Below the pieces are notes generated by a model, which did not search any database, was not told the origin of the DNA, and worked only from the letters and a program-made list of their open reading frames with translations. From Lepas anatifera (taxonomy: Eukaryota; Arthropoda; Thecostraca; Lepadidae): DNA of 64,000 nucleotides. A program made the position numbers and the translations under genes. Location: contig JAOTON010000897.1 in NCBI GenBank assembly GCA_034440635.1, positions 3,279,001 through 3,343,000 of the forward strand, written 5' to 3'. Shown in pieces: positions 1-10,449 of the stretch (within the stretch, counting starts at the first letter, position 1; each line of letters begins with the position of its first letter).

Positions 1-674
1 TCAGCTCGCTCAGCGCTTTTCGCAATCCAGCCTCAAACTTGGCTGCCTCGCAAGCATCACTGGCTTCCGCAGTCTCCGTCGCATCTGTAGCTCCTGTCCT
101 CTTGTTCAAATTTTATCCTCCTTTCGAGTTGAGACAACTTGAATTCCTTAACCCTGGCCTCAATTTCAGCATCCTTCATCTTCATGGAAGCCGAAGAGGA
201 GGTTGCAGACTGATGAGCAGACGACACGACAGATGCAGGTTCATCCTTCCTTAAGATGAGATGCTCATTGATTTTCTGCACCACTTCCTGGTATTGTTTG
301 TCAATATCTTCAACATACTTATCTGCCTTTGCCAGTTCACTTTCTTCCTTCAACACTTCCTTGAAGTTATCATTGGCTTCAGATACTGCATCCATTGCCA
401 AATCTAAATCCTTAAGTATTTCGCTAATTTGTGTACGACTTCCCCTTGACTCCATCAAAACAAGGGCCCTTCGTCTTAGTCTTGTAACTGTAGTCAGCCT
501 CCTAGCTCTAATCTGCTTCAGTGACTTAACCTTCTCATCCATCTTGCAACACAAAAGCTGGATCAGGGACACTTTGAAACTGTCACGACCACCGGAAATT
601 AAACATTTGATAACGCACTGATTCTCATCTGAAAGACCTTTATTTGCAATTTGACTGCTGGAAAACATGGACAA
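1..674 (-). pseudogene. BEL/Pao-like gag N-terminal fragment, frameshifted
   Basis: A minus-strand reading frame of about 205 codons is rich in Lys, Glu and Arg and predicted to be largely coiled coil. The likely start is the ATG at 540-542 (MDEKVKSLKQIRARR), because the residues before it look non-coding. The pattern of a basic helix, an acidic helix (SEILKDLDLAMDAVSEAND) and a Glu/Lys-rich helix resembles the DUF1759-type N-terminal region of BEL/Pao gag polyproteins. The frame ends at a stop at about position 57, but the helix-forming Ala/Glu-rich coding sense continues in another frame to the window edge (ending near KALSEL), so a frameshift lies at about 90-110. No protease, RT or LTR is visible because the window starts here. 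The family call rests on remembered patterns, so it is moderate to low. Confidence 0.45.
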
Positions 675-1154
675 CAGGAAGTGTAACTGGGAAACTTAAT
701 AGTACTGGAAACAGCCCATAGTAAGAGCAAAATCAGTGTCAGGGAGCCAGAACAATGCATGCAGATGAGTTCATGAATGTGTGGTTTCTGAAACAGACCA
801 GGCAGGGTGTCAGGCGCAAGCCGGTGCTATGCGAATGCAAGACAATGCACAAGCGAACCAAACACATGCAGCATGCTGACGTGCTGCAAATAACTGCAAG
901 CTTCAAGGGCAAGCAACACAAGCTTTACAATGCAAAATCGCAGGCTCTGAGTATGCTTCAATCAAACCACATGCGACACCCACCAAAGTGTTTCCGTCCT
1001 TGCCGAATGGTGTGATTCAGTCAGTTCAGCTATCCCTCATGCAGGCATTATATCAAGGCTTTCTTCCACATATTTACAGTCATGCATCGTCAACTTCAGA
1101 AACCATGCCGCTCACTTCAACATGCTCTGAAACAGACAAATAAACTGTTGCAAC
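675..1154. other. No recognisable gene
   Basis: Between the gag-like relic and the first TTAA-family fragment I see no supported coding sequence. Short open frames at 739-1015 are antisense to one another and have no domain pattern. Confidence 0.5.
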
Positions 1155-1589
1155 ACTTACTCTGATCATTTTTACAACTTCTGGCAAAATTTTAAGGCTA
1201 GGGCATCTCAGGTTAGGTCATCAATGCAGGTTAAATGACTTCACCTAAAAATGTTTAAGATATAAGTCAGAATAGGGTGAACTTATCCTGTTGAAAATCA
1301 TCACATAATGAGCCCACCAAATTCTACAAAGCTTGTTCTGGTATTTTTTATATCAATGGCCTAAGGTCAGGTAAGAGTCTTGACCTCTCCATTGGAAATA
1401 CATGGGAAAATTATGTAAACTATACAACTTAGTAATGGATAATGATGGAGCATTTATTTCTATGGCATTAGATTTGCATTATCCTTGCAGTTATAATCAT
1501 ATTCATTTTGACCTAATTTGCTATTGACCTCAGGTCGGGTGAAATAATATATTTGACTTGTTTGACCTTGCAAGGTCATATTATACATA
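1155..1589 (+). mobile_element. Family C TTAA-element fragment (interior)
   Basis: This stretch aligns by eye, with many small differences, to 25383-25810 inside the complete family C element at 25283-26129. Shared blocks include the leading TCATTTTTACAACTT, GGGTGAACTTATCC, GAAATACATGGGAA and AAGGTCATATTATA. The terminal inverted repeats are missing. The right side stops exactly where the simple-repeat tail of the CR1-like LINE begins, so the LINE probably inserted into this copy; I could not find the continuing half beyond the LINE's 5' end. It contains several TGACCT/AGGTCA-type hexamers, like the full copy. Confidence 0.6.
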
Positions 1590-1613
1590 GTTACCTTACC
1601 TTACCTTACCTTA
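1590..1613. repeat. LINE 3'-terminal pentamer microsatellite
   Basis: Four or so CTTAC units on the plus strand (TAAGG on the LINE strand) lie at the junction between the family C fragment and the LINE. This is the element's 3' tail and marks its insertion point. Confidence 0.75.
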
Positions 1614-1694
1614 TTGGAATGGGAACCTTGTAAGGCTCAAGGGCCTGATGTGGGTTCTAACTCGACGAGCTCAGGGTTTATACAAGTTTACACT

Positions 1695-4600
1695 TCAGTC
1701 CAAAAATGGCGTATCGTATGTATACGCCGACCAATGTCTGTCCAGGTTGTTTTTGAACTCATTTGTGCTCCCCGAACTCACTACCCACTCTGGGAGAGAG
1801 TTCCAGTCGTTGACCGCTCGGATACCAAGGTGGTTACGTCTCTCTCTTGATCGGGCTTCGGGCTTGACTATCTTCTTGGAGTGACCTCTGGTCGGTAGAT
1901 TCTCCGCCAGCCTGAAGAGAAGATCTCTTTTCAGATCTACCTTCCCGGACATGAGGTTAAAAACCCAAATCATGTCACCTCTTCTCCGTCGATAAAGAAG
2001 AGAAGGCAGGCTGAGGGCACGAAGTCTGTCCTCGTATGGGAGATGACTGATGGAGGAGACCAGTTTAGTAGCTCGCCGCTGAACTCTCTCGATGGACTGT
2101 TGGTCAGCCTTGTTAAAAGGTCCCCAAATCGGATTGCCAAACTCTAGTATAGGCCTAACGAGGGCTTTGTACAATAGTGGGACCGAGTACACGTCCAGGT
2201 TGCAGAAAGCTTTGCGGATCACGCCCAGAACTTGGTTCGCCTTGGCAATCGACCTAGCAGCCTGGGCCCTGAACTTCAGTTCTGCATCTATAGTGATACC
2301 CAGGTCACGCTCGGTTTGAACAGAGGAGATGGGCGTGCCACTAAGTGTATATGTCTGTCTGCTGTTTCCTGGGCCAATGTGAAGGGTTGTGCACTTTTCC
2401 TGGTTGAAGGGGAGCTGCCATAACACCGACCAATGGCTGAGCGAATCCATGTCCTGCTGTAGCTTTTCCACTTGTCTGTAAGAGCCAACTGTCTCATACA
2501 GCTTCGCATCATCAGCAAATAGTTGTATCTTGCTGGAGACAGACTGGGGAAGGTCATTGACATACAGTAGAAACAGTGTGGGGCCCAGCACCGATCCCTG
2601 CGGGATACCGCTCGTGATGAGGTGACAGGTGGACATCGCCCCGCACACTGTCACCCTCTGCTTCCGGTTGCACAGGAAGTCTCGGATCCAGCTTAGTAGG
2701 TTTCCTCGGATTCCCACATCGGCCAGCTTGGTTAGGAGCCGTTTGTGCGGCGCTGAATCGAAGGCCTTTTTAAAGTCCAGGTACTGGATATCCACTGGAT
2801 GCCCCTCTTCGATAGCCTTAGTCCAGTCTTCCATCGCACACAGCAACTGAGTCACAACTGACCTTTTAGGGAGAAATCCATGTTGGGCATCGCTAAGCAA
2901 TCCTGAGTGCACTAGATGCTCTATTATATTATCGCGGATGAGAGACTCGAGTACCTTTGACACCACAGAGGTCAGACTCACTGGTCTATAGTTTGATGGG
3001 TTTTCTCTTCCTCCCTTTTTGAAAATGGGTGTCACCAGTCCCTCTTTCCACTTCTCGGGCACTGTGGAAGATCCTAGAGATTTTGTGAAGAGAATGTGTA
3101 GTGGGACACTTAGTGTAGTAGATAACTCTTTTAGTATCCTTGGGTGGAGTCCGTCGGGTCCAGGAGCAGAGGATGACCGAAGCTTTGAGAGTTTGCCTGT
3201 AATGTCTGCAGGGCTGAAATCAATCTCTTCTAGAGGTATCCCTGTGAACGTAATCCCAGTTACGGGAACGTAGGACATATCCTCAGATGTATACACACTG
3301 CAGAAAAATTCAGAGAGTAGGGCCGCCTTGTCAAAATTTGATGACACTATGCTTCCATCAGGCCTCTTTAGGTCACCAATATGAGCTCTAGTCTTTAGTT
3401 TGCTGTTTACATATTTCCAAAATACTTTCTTGTTGTTCTTTGAGTTCTCTGCTATTTGCTTTTCATGCTTCAGCTTCAGCTTCCTTGTCATACTGCGGAG
3501 GTAGTTCCTTGCCCTGATGTACCGGAGGTGTGCTATGTCACTTCGACTTCTCGCATACTCTTTCCAGAGCAACTGTTTCTGTCTCCTCAGTCTGAGAGCC
3601 TCCCTTGTCACATACAAGTTGTGCTTCCTTGCTCTAGTTTGTTGGAGTGGTATGCAGGCTTTTATTGCAGCATCCATATGATCTGTGAAGAAACGATGTG
3701 CTTCTTCCACACCCATTCCTGCCATGACCGTCCAATCAACTTCGGTTAGCATCCGAGACATCTTATTGTAATCACCTCGATGAAGTGCCAATTTGGGGAT
3801 GTCTTCAGTCACCCCTGCTTTACACTGCACATGAAAAGTTAGGACTACATGGTCACTCTTGCCTAACCCTGGGTTGCACTCTAAGTTGGTTATCAGCTCT
3901 TCGTTGTTTGTGAGTATCAAGTCCAGTACACTTGGAATCTGTCCCTCCCTGTATCTGGTTGCAAAACTGACGTGCTGGTGCAGAAAAGCATCTCTTGTAG
4001 ATTCCAAGAAAGCATGGGATGGATGGGAGGCACCAGCTGTTGACATGCCTACTTCCCAGTCAATTTGGGGCCAGTTAAAGTCACCACAGATTAACAGATG
4101 GTGTGGACTGGTTTCTGTGGCAGCCACGAGCAGTTTACGAAGCTCTTGGTTATTTGGGGTGAGACTGGTGGGACTCCTATAAAGGCATCCAGCTATGAGG
4201 TTCTCATTTTCTTCAAGTTCTACTCGAACCCAAATTTGTTCCTGAAACCGATGAGGCAAAGACTGGAGCACCACAGCTTTCAGCGCCTTCCTAACGTATA
4301 TTCCCACTCCACGCAATCCACTCGACCCAAGACAGGAGTTTTCTGGGTTGAAACTAAAGTGACCCTCGTAACCTTCGAGTGTAAGCAGGGCTGGATGTAG
4401 AGGTAGCGTCTGTGCTTTAGGTATTACTTCTGATACCAATATTAGATCTGGGGGGTTCCCTGCTATCACCATATGCAGGTCATCCATCTTATTAACCAGC
4501 TGATCCGCATTTGTGTATAGAACTAATAGTTTGTTCTTCTGCTTTTTGCCTAGTCAGTTTCTACGTTTTTCCAGGCCTGACTCATTTCTGGTTGGGAGAG

Positions 4601-4814
4601 GGTTGGCTCTGACTGGCGCAGTAGCAGAGGTAGTGGTACCTCTGGCTTCTTCTTCTGCTGGAGTTCCCTGGTTCTGTTGCAGGTGGGCTATGCCCGGACT
4701 GAGCTGGTGTTTGGATGTTGCATGATGCAGTGGTGCTGCTTTCATAGCCTCTGGTTCCAGGTTCTTTCTAGCGAGCACATTTTCAGTGTTCATCCTGGCT
4801 TCGTTCTGGTCCAC
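1695..4814 (-). pseudogene. CR1-like ORF2: APE endonuclease plus reverse transcriptase, one in-frame stop
   Basis: The intact stretch 4487-1695 encodes 930 residues. An AP-type endonuclease occupies about residues 1-235, with GDFNWPQIDW near 134 and SDHVV near 210. The RT domain follows, with NYRPVSLTSVVSK, then LDFKKAFDSAPHKRL carrying the first catalytic Asp, SGIPQGSVLGP, and the FADDAKLY catalytic box near residue 655. The C-terminal motif NDWNSLPEWVV is usual for CR1/L2/Jockey-type ORF2. The same frame continues upstream of 4487 to a GTG at 4814, and the expected endonuclease start (LLVLYTNADQL) lies between, so the true ORF is longer. It is broken by a TGA at 4554-4556. ORF2 opens 4 bp after the ORF1 stop, so reinitiation is plausible. 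The enzyme would nick chromosomal DNA and reverse-transcribe the element RNA onto the nicked target. A single stop could be a sequencing error or a young mutation. Confidence 0.88.
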
Positions 4815-4818
4815 AATT

Positions 4819-5955
4819 TTACCCCCTACGGATGATCAAGTTGGGTTCACCATTTTTGCGTCTTTCATGTAGCTCCTGCCTAAGAAGTTTGTGGGCCTCT
4901 CTCTCCCCTTTGGTCCTATCAGGGTTGATGTACAGTCTTTCATATGTTTTGCTGTATCGAAGCTTGGGGGCTTCACGCAGGATGGACCACTTGCTTTCTT
5001 CTGAGCTCAGAGTGGCTATCAGAAGCCTACTCTTTCCCTCCTCATACTTCCCGGGTCTGAATGACCTTGAAACAGAAATGCTTAGTCCAAGTTCACTACG
5101 GATTGCTCTCTGGAGGGAGGTGCAATCTCTCTCTGACCTTTCTTTGTGGTTTGTGCCCTCACACTCTGGGAAGTTGTGGACAACAACATTCATCTTCCTT
5201 TTTTCTCTCTCGGCATGGTCCTCAAACATGCTGATTATATCCTTGTGAGAGCCCTGGCTTTTGGAGGATTCTGGTTCTGACTTGGGGAGCTTTTCAATTT
5301 TTGATTCCAATGAGGAGATGACCTGGTTGCATGAACCTTTTACCATCTCAGCATAGCTGACCAAGTTGCTTTCTCTTTCTCTTGCAACTGCTTGAAGTAC
5401 ACTGGCTCTCTGCTCATTCATCTCCTGACCAAGTTTGCCCTGGAACTCGCATACACTCCTAATCAGATCATTTTGCTCAATGGATGACTTTCTTATGAGC
5501 CTAGACTGGTCATGAATGGCTTCAGTGAGTTGTTCAATTTTTTCCTCCAGACACTGTTTTGAGGCGTGTTTTCTCTTGACCAACATCAGCTTGCACCCCT
5601 TACATATCCAGTCGAGAGCTTCAGAGTACTTCTTTAAGGCACGATACGCTGGAGCACGCATTCCCTGGCAAGCAGCATGGAACCACTTTTGACACAGCTC
5701 GCATGCAACTCCTTCGTCCTGCTCTGTTACCACAAGACCACAGGTTTTCTCTGGACCACCTGAGCAAATGGTATAATCTGTGCCTGAATCTACCGATGAA
5801 CGAGACTGGGTCTCAAAGGGCTCAAAGGCTCTGCTGTCCAGACGGCCTACATGAACCTTCCTCTCTTCCGTCCCTTCCTTTCTTCCACCCTGATTTACCT
5901 CCGGGGACAGAAATACAGGCTCATCGTTGACAGTAATTTGTGGGCATATCTCCAT
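4819..5955 (-). CDS. CR1-like ORF1 with PHD finger and L1-ORF1-like nucleic-acid-binding domain
   Basis: I chose the ATG at 5953-5955 (MEICPQITV); the frame extends 13 codons further to a GTG at 5994. Counting from that GTG, a complete C4HC3 PHD finger spans about residues 77-134, with Cys 77, 85, 98, 101, His 106, Cys 109, 131 and 134 and the expected WF before the His. A Glu/Lys-rich coiled-coil region follows (about 145-235). Residues 265-390 match the RRM-plus-CTD layout of L1-type ORF1 proteins (MNVVVHNFPE, then SRSFRP, then the basic tail EAHKLLRQELHERRKNGE). In the family this protein binds element RNA and forms the retrotransposition particle. The PHD finger is known from several invertebrate CR1 lineages and may read histone tails; that role is inferred. 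No internal stop is visible. Confidence 0.85.
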   Translation of the reverse strand: MEICPQITVNDEPVFLSPEVNQGGRKEGTEERKVHVGRLDSRAFEPFETQSRSSVDSGTDYTICSGGPEKTCGLVVTEQDEGVACELCQKWFHAACQGMRAPAYRALKKYSEALDWICKGCKLMLVKRKHASKQCLEEKIEQLTEAIHDQSRLIRKSSIEQNDLIRSVCEFQGKLGQEMNEQRASVLQAVARERESNLVSYAEMVKGSCNQVISSLESKIEKLPKSEPESSKSQGSHKDIISMFEDHAEREKRKMNVVVHNFPECEGTNHKERSERDCTSLQRAIRSELGLSISVSRSFRPGKYEEGKSRLLIATLSSEESKWSILREAPKLRYSKTYERLYINPDRTKGEREAHKLLRQELHERRKNGEPNLIIRRG

Positions 5956-6179
5956 GCCTGGACTCTGAAAAGTTTGCGGGTTTGGATGTCTCACAGTGAA
6001 TCCATAGTTAGTAATGGATTTGGATTGCTGTGAGGATTCCTACAGTTTAGAGTATTTGCTTTATCTCTATAAGTTGCTCCATATCTTTATAAGTTCAGAT
6101 GTTATGATTGAAATTCTTCATTAAAATGTAACCCCATATCTCCCACCAACAGGTTATTAGTGAATCTTCAAAATTTTGA

Positions 6180-7130
6180 TTAACCCGTGCCCCACTGGGG
6201 TCCGGCGCCACCTTCGCCCCTCAGGAGGGCATCAATGGCCCCCCACTCTAACTCCGAAAATATGGGGGTTAGGGAAATTCTGCAAAGTGCATTAGAAAGC
6301 TCATGTGAATTCAATAAGAAATTACTTTGCATGTTTAAGTCTTCAGGTCAATGGCTTGTCCTCCAGAAGTCAAGTTAGGTCACAATAGACTATTTTCACT
6401 CAAATATGCAATACTTAAGAAAACGGGGCATAACTCTTATACCATTAGAGCTATTGAGATCTGTAAACTACATTGGATGGGAAAATTCCAGACCTTTTTC
6501 CGCTCTGCGAAACGTAATGATCTCCCGCCAGTGATTTGACCTCCAGAGGTCACCTCGTGACCCCATATGACCTGAGGTTATCAAACGTCAGAAAGTGACC
6601 TTGCCGAATATCAAATGGAAGCTAGTGATGAGACATACACAATGGTGTTTGATTCAACGCTCTAGCTTAATTAGGTCAAAAGTTATTGCCAAATTGCTGT
6701 TTTTGACCCCTGGTGACCTTGGATGACCTTGGAGAGGTCAAAGGGAAGACATGACCCCTGGGATCCGTAAAAAGGTGTCAAAGAACGCTTTTCTTAGCAA
6801 GCCGAGCATTTGCAATCGTTTTTGTGGCTTTTAGATCATAAGAAAACTTTTCCCCATGTTTTTTTCAATGGGAGAGGTCACCAAGTTTCAAATCGATCGA
6901 CTGAGAAACGTAGCTCTTATAGAGCTCAAAAGTTGAAGTGAGGTGACCTTGGTTGACATCGCTTGGTGACCTGACCTTGGGTGACCCGGGGTAAAAATTT
7001 CAGGGATGATGTGAAAATGATGGGGTGAGAGATAGAGCTCTCAACCGCGGACCTGCGTTTCTTCGTTTTTCTGCTATCTCGAAAAAAACCTTAGGGGGCA
7101 TCGATGGCCCCCCGGTGGGGCGAGGATTAA
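6180..7130 (+). mobile_element. Family A TTAA-flanked non-autonomous element, copy 1
   Basis: It is bounded by TTAA at 6180-6183 and 7127-7130. The termini are inverted repeats: CCCGTGCCCCACTGGGG on the left and CCCCGGTGGGGCGAGGA on the right. A left subterminal GGGCATCAATGGCCCCC block is mirrored by GGGGCATCGATGGCCCC on the right. There is no coding capacity. The interior is dense in TGACC/GGTCA hexamers. The TTAA target site with a CCC start suggests mobilisation by a piggyBac-type transposase (inference). Copies 2 and 3 are at 21974-22990 and 39495-40523, in the same orientation. Confidence 0.8.
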
Positions 7131-7330
7131 GATGCAGCTTGGAGCAGACCTTAAAATGCTGTTGACACTTTGCAGATCTTTAGTCAGGTCAAAGCTAGAA
7201 TACAGGTGTATACTATATTGTCTATGAATCCGCCACAGAGAGTGCCAAGGGAGTACTGAACATAAGGGTGTGCACATATCACAGTCAAACGTGCTCCTAT
7301 GATTTTCTTTTGCCCTGAGCGTGTACAAAC
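7131..7330 (+). pseudogene. Relic of I/Jockey-like reverse transcriptase thumb region
   Basis: Plus-strand translation of 7131-7225 gives GADLKMLLTLCRSLVRSKLE followed by YRCILYC and a stop. This matches the recurrent RSLVRSKL-(D/E)-YG pattern after the RT palm in I/Jockey-like LINEs. The rest is decayed. It abuts the right TTAA of the family A element, which may have inserted into a larger relic. The stretch TGCTCCTATGATTTTCTTTT near 7288 recurs in inverted orientation near 10066. Too short for a firm clade call. Confidence 0.4.
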
Positions 7331-8182
7331 ACGATTATAACACTCATTTTGTCAGAATTTTTAACCCCATCCAGCGCAGAGAGATAGAAGTTTCCCCTAT
7401 CTTAATGCATTGGCCACAGTAGCGAACCTGGTGGCAGGAGTAGGTACTAATGTGTGTCCTTTTGCTAAGCTGGTCAGGAGCTGTCCTGAGAGCTCCGAAA
7501 ACGTTTCAAACAACTTTAAAATAACGGAAAAAGTTTGGGCTATTACTTTCAGGCTGAATTGTTCTACAGTGATCGTTGATTGGCCTTCATACGGCCCTGC
7601 GCGGTACCGCCGGAACCATCGTGACGTAACTTTTTTAGTTTGACTATGAAACTGGTGGAAGGAATGCGTACTGTCATCAACCATCGATTGCAGCAGACTG
7701 AGGTCTAATATTAGGCGTTATATGTGGTGTTAACATGGTCCTAAAATCAGTATTGCCTCACTAATGTCACCGGCACGTAAACGAGATACTGCAGTCGGGC
7801 TTGTTCGAGGCGATGCACGATTTAGAATAACCACATGGTGGCTATTCTAAATAGTGATCTATTCTGTATTCTAAATGTTCTAACCAGTGGTGGACCCAGG
7901 ACTTCAGTGGGGAAGGGGGGGCTAGGGGCTCAAACCTCCGCTACCATTGCCTCGTAACAACCTGCGACTACGCATTAACTATAAGCACACGGACATTTCA
8001 GGGTAGGTGCCTGAGCCCCTTAAGGGTAATGTAGGCCCCCACACCCACAGGGTAGGGGCCTGAGTCCAGATATAAGGGGTAATATCCACCATTGGTTTCA
8101 ACACACCTCGTCGAATCTTATCACGCCATCGCGACACACGCAGGCAAAAGTTCCACGTGAGCATCGCACCCCGTGTGCAGCG
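7331..8182. other. No gene; possible transposon scar at 7880-8130
   Basis: No supported gene. At about 7886 the sequence GTGGTGGACCCAGGACTT recalls the GGCGGATCCAGG termini of the foldback family described at 17274 and 45448, and the 8000-8080 stretch repeats GGGTAGG-GCCTGAG twice. This looks like debris of a related non-autonomous transposon, but borders cannot be set. Confidence 0.35.
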
Positions 8183-8839
8183 CTATTCTTGTGTTAAACA
8201 ACTGGGTCTAGACTGTTTACTAGAAGCAAACGCCAGCTGCTGATGGTGGCGGAGTCGGCTGCAGATGAAGCCGTGCCACTGATCTTCCCCAACTACTGCC
8301 TTGGCGGCCTTTGCCACAACCTTCACCGTACACTCCACCGCTACCTTGTGACCAGAGCAGGCTTCCACTTTCAGCGGCTGGCTGCAGATCTCCTTCAACT
8401 CCTCGTTGCTGAGGTCACTTGTACATAAGGGGAGGCTCAGTGATGAGTTCATGCTCCCTGTCAGCCGCCCGCAAAGTTTATGACTGGCAGTATGCAAGGC
8501 CCCGGACCTTTGCATTCGGTTTTCGGCGACACTCTTGAATGGGTAGTTTGGATGGCTGGGCACTGTCTCCTCCCGATCAGCAGCCATCGCCAGCAGCACC
8601 GCCTCCGGGTGTGCCCGAAAGGCGTTGACTGGTCTGATGATATCCTGCAGCTGGCGCGGCAGGGCTCGGATCAGCTGTAGGCTGTATGCGAGGCTTGTGG
8701 GTCCTTCAGCACAGCAGCTGCGGCTTCGGATCCGAAACCACATCGGGACATAGTGTCCAAGCACGAACTTCACGATCTGGTTGAGCTTGTCAGTTAGTGA
8801 AGCTGTGGCCGTGTACAAGCGCAGCAGTCTTGACGCCAA
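8183..8839 (-). pseudogene. Relic of an uncharacterised invertebrate ORF family (YVPMWF / VAVE...GFI motifs)
   Basis: A minus-strand open frame of 218 codons carries several motifs in a fixed order: YVPMWFRIRS, then NAFRAHPEAVLLAMAADRE, then TSDLSNEELKEICSQPL, then a helix HKVAVECTVKVVAKAAKAVVG, then HGFICSRL. I recall the same order (YxPxWFxIK, HPExxLLAMxxD, LTxEEL, CHxQAVERxVKLVTEAS, GFIxxR) in many uncharacterised, multicopy proteins of arthropods and cnidarians, often near mobile elements. No function is known to me. This copy seems degenerate, since the canonical CHxQAVER signature is altered to HKVAVEC, and it has no obvious flanking exons or partner genes. It could alternatively be a 3' exon of a longer gene. 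Confidence 0.45.
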
Positions 8840-10149
8840 CGTCAGCTACCTACGTAAAAGGATTAGTAATGGAAAATGAAGTAAAAGTGTTAATGGTGTA
8901 TTATTTACTACATCTTTATTCGTGGGCAGCTGTCTGATGGCCAACGAGACCGGGAACCCAGGAGGGAAATGTCTTGTTTTGCTTTTCAAGGACACATTAA
9001 ACGGTATTACAAACCGGGGAAAAGAGGGGACAATGGTTAAGAATATGGGATGGAAACAGGAAGGATGATGTTTCCGCCAGATAACACGAAAGGGGACAAG
9101 AAGAGAATGGCTCTGGGCAGCGTTGAATAGCAACAATTCTTGAATAGGTCAAAATGACCATTGTATGAGACATTCAAGTCAAAGCAACGAAAATCACATC
9201 ATGTTCGATCCCAAAATTCCACGCACAGCGTTGCAATGACTAACATACATATTCCAAGAAAGGCATTGGGTCTTGTCTCCGTCAGTTTCAGTGGGCAAAA
9301 TAGTTTCATTTTTAGCTTTAGAAATGCCGAAACCATGTATCAACGACACTCACACATAACTATCTGGACCAAGCGCACAGACTCCAGAAATTCCCCTGAA
9401 TAGGATGCATATTGCTCTATTCACACACACGCCTAACTGGATGAGAGTTTGTGTGCACATTTCGATCTGTGCAGTTGGTGTACCGTTAGCCGAAATAATG
9501 GCTTTAAGAATGAAGTAAAATGCAGCGCATCGTCGCATTTTCTACCACTTAGAAGAATGGTTGGCGGAAAATATGTCCATGCGGGATCTACCTACGTTTG
9601 CATAAGCATCTTTTAGTGCGTTTGCAAGAATCTAAAACGTATGCAGAGTAGACATATTAGAAAACAGACATTTTTTCTTTAACAATTTCCAAAATCGCTC
9701 GAACGACTCCCATTTGCTCTCTCTTTTACAGTGCAAGAACGAAACTATCGGTGCTCCGTCTCCCGGGAGAAATTTGAATTGGCCGTGGCACGTCGGCACG
9801 CGAAATATTGATCAAAAATTGCCTTCAATCGAATCTTATGTTCGTATGCTCGCTTAAATATACGTTAATAATGTTTTAAGGACCAAGATGAGACCAGTGA
9901 CGATGAAAATAGAGCGTAACGTCGTTAGTCCCTCTGGCCGCCACCAGGTGCGCTAGTATCGCCCGTTTTTAAGAGATAGGCAGAAATTCTTCGGCTCTGC
10001 GCAGGATGGGTTTTGCAATTTCATGGAAATGAAGGTTATTGTCGAGTTCTGTTGTGTTCAGGGCAAAAGAAAATCATAGGAGCAGCTTGATCTGAAACAA
10101 TTACCCGGGATATGACACACCCTACTGAAAATCATCCACCACCATGCTT
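8840..10149. other. No recognisable gene
   Basis: No domain-bearing reading frame is visible on either strand. Small open frames at 8846-9136 and 9161-9403 show no family pattern. The stretch is moderately AT-rich and without obvious tandem repeats. Confidence 0.5.
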
Positions 10150-10397
10150 TAAGGATTATTACAGGTGATTTCCACACATCTACCACCAGCAGCCTTTTTG
10201 TGGATGTGGAGGAGATGCCTCTCTCATTGTGACGACGTTTTTTTTTTGCTCAATGAAATACACTCTAAAGATCAGACAGTTCCCCAGGCACCCAACATAT
10301 CCCAAGTTATTTTGCGAAACGCTTCAGCGCCGGTTCGGCACTCTCCTGGCCTCAGCACAACACCCTTGGCTCAGGTTATGTGAATGGCTGAGTGAAG

Positions 10398-10449
<52 letters not shown>

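Larger units (their letters stand above)
1590..6030 (-). mobile_element. CR1-group non-LTR retrotransposon, nearly complete
   Basis: A minus-strand LINE with two adjacent open reading frames. ORF1 (PHD finger, coiled coil, L1-ORF1-like region) is followed after a few bases by ORF2 (endonuclease and reverse transcriptase). The 3' end on the minus strand finishes in a short tandem repeat of TAAGG units (plus strand 1590-1613, CTTAC units), typical of CR1-group elements, which end in microsatellites rather than poly(A). The 5' boundary is uncertain: coding ends at about 5955-5994, and upstream sequence to about 6178 could be 5' UTR. Near-intact frames suggest recent activity. No target-site duplication could be identified. 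Confidence 0.8.
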
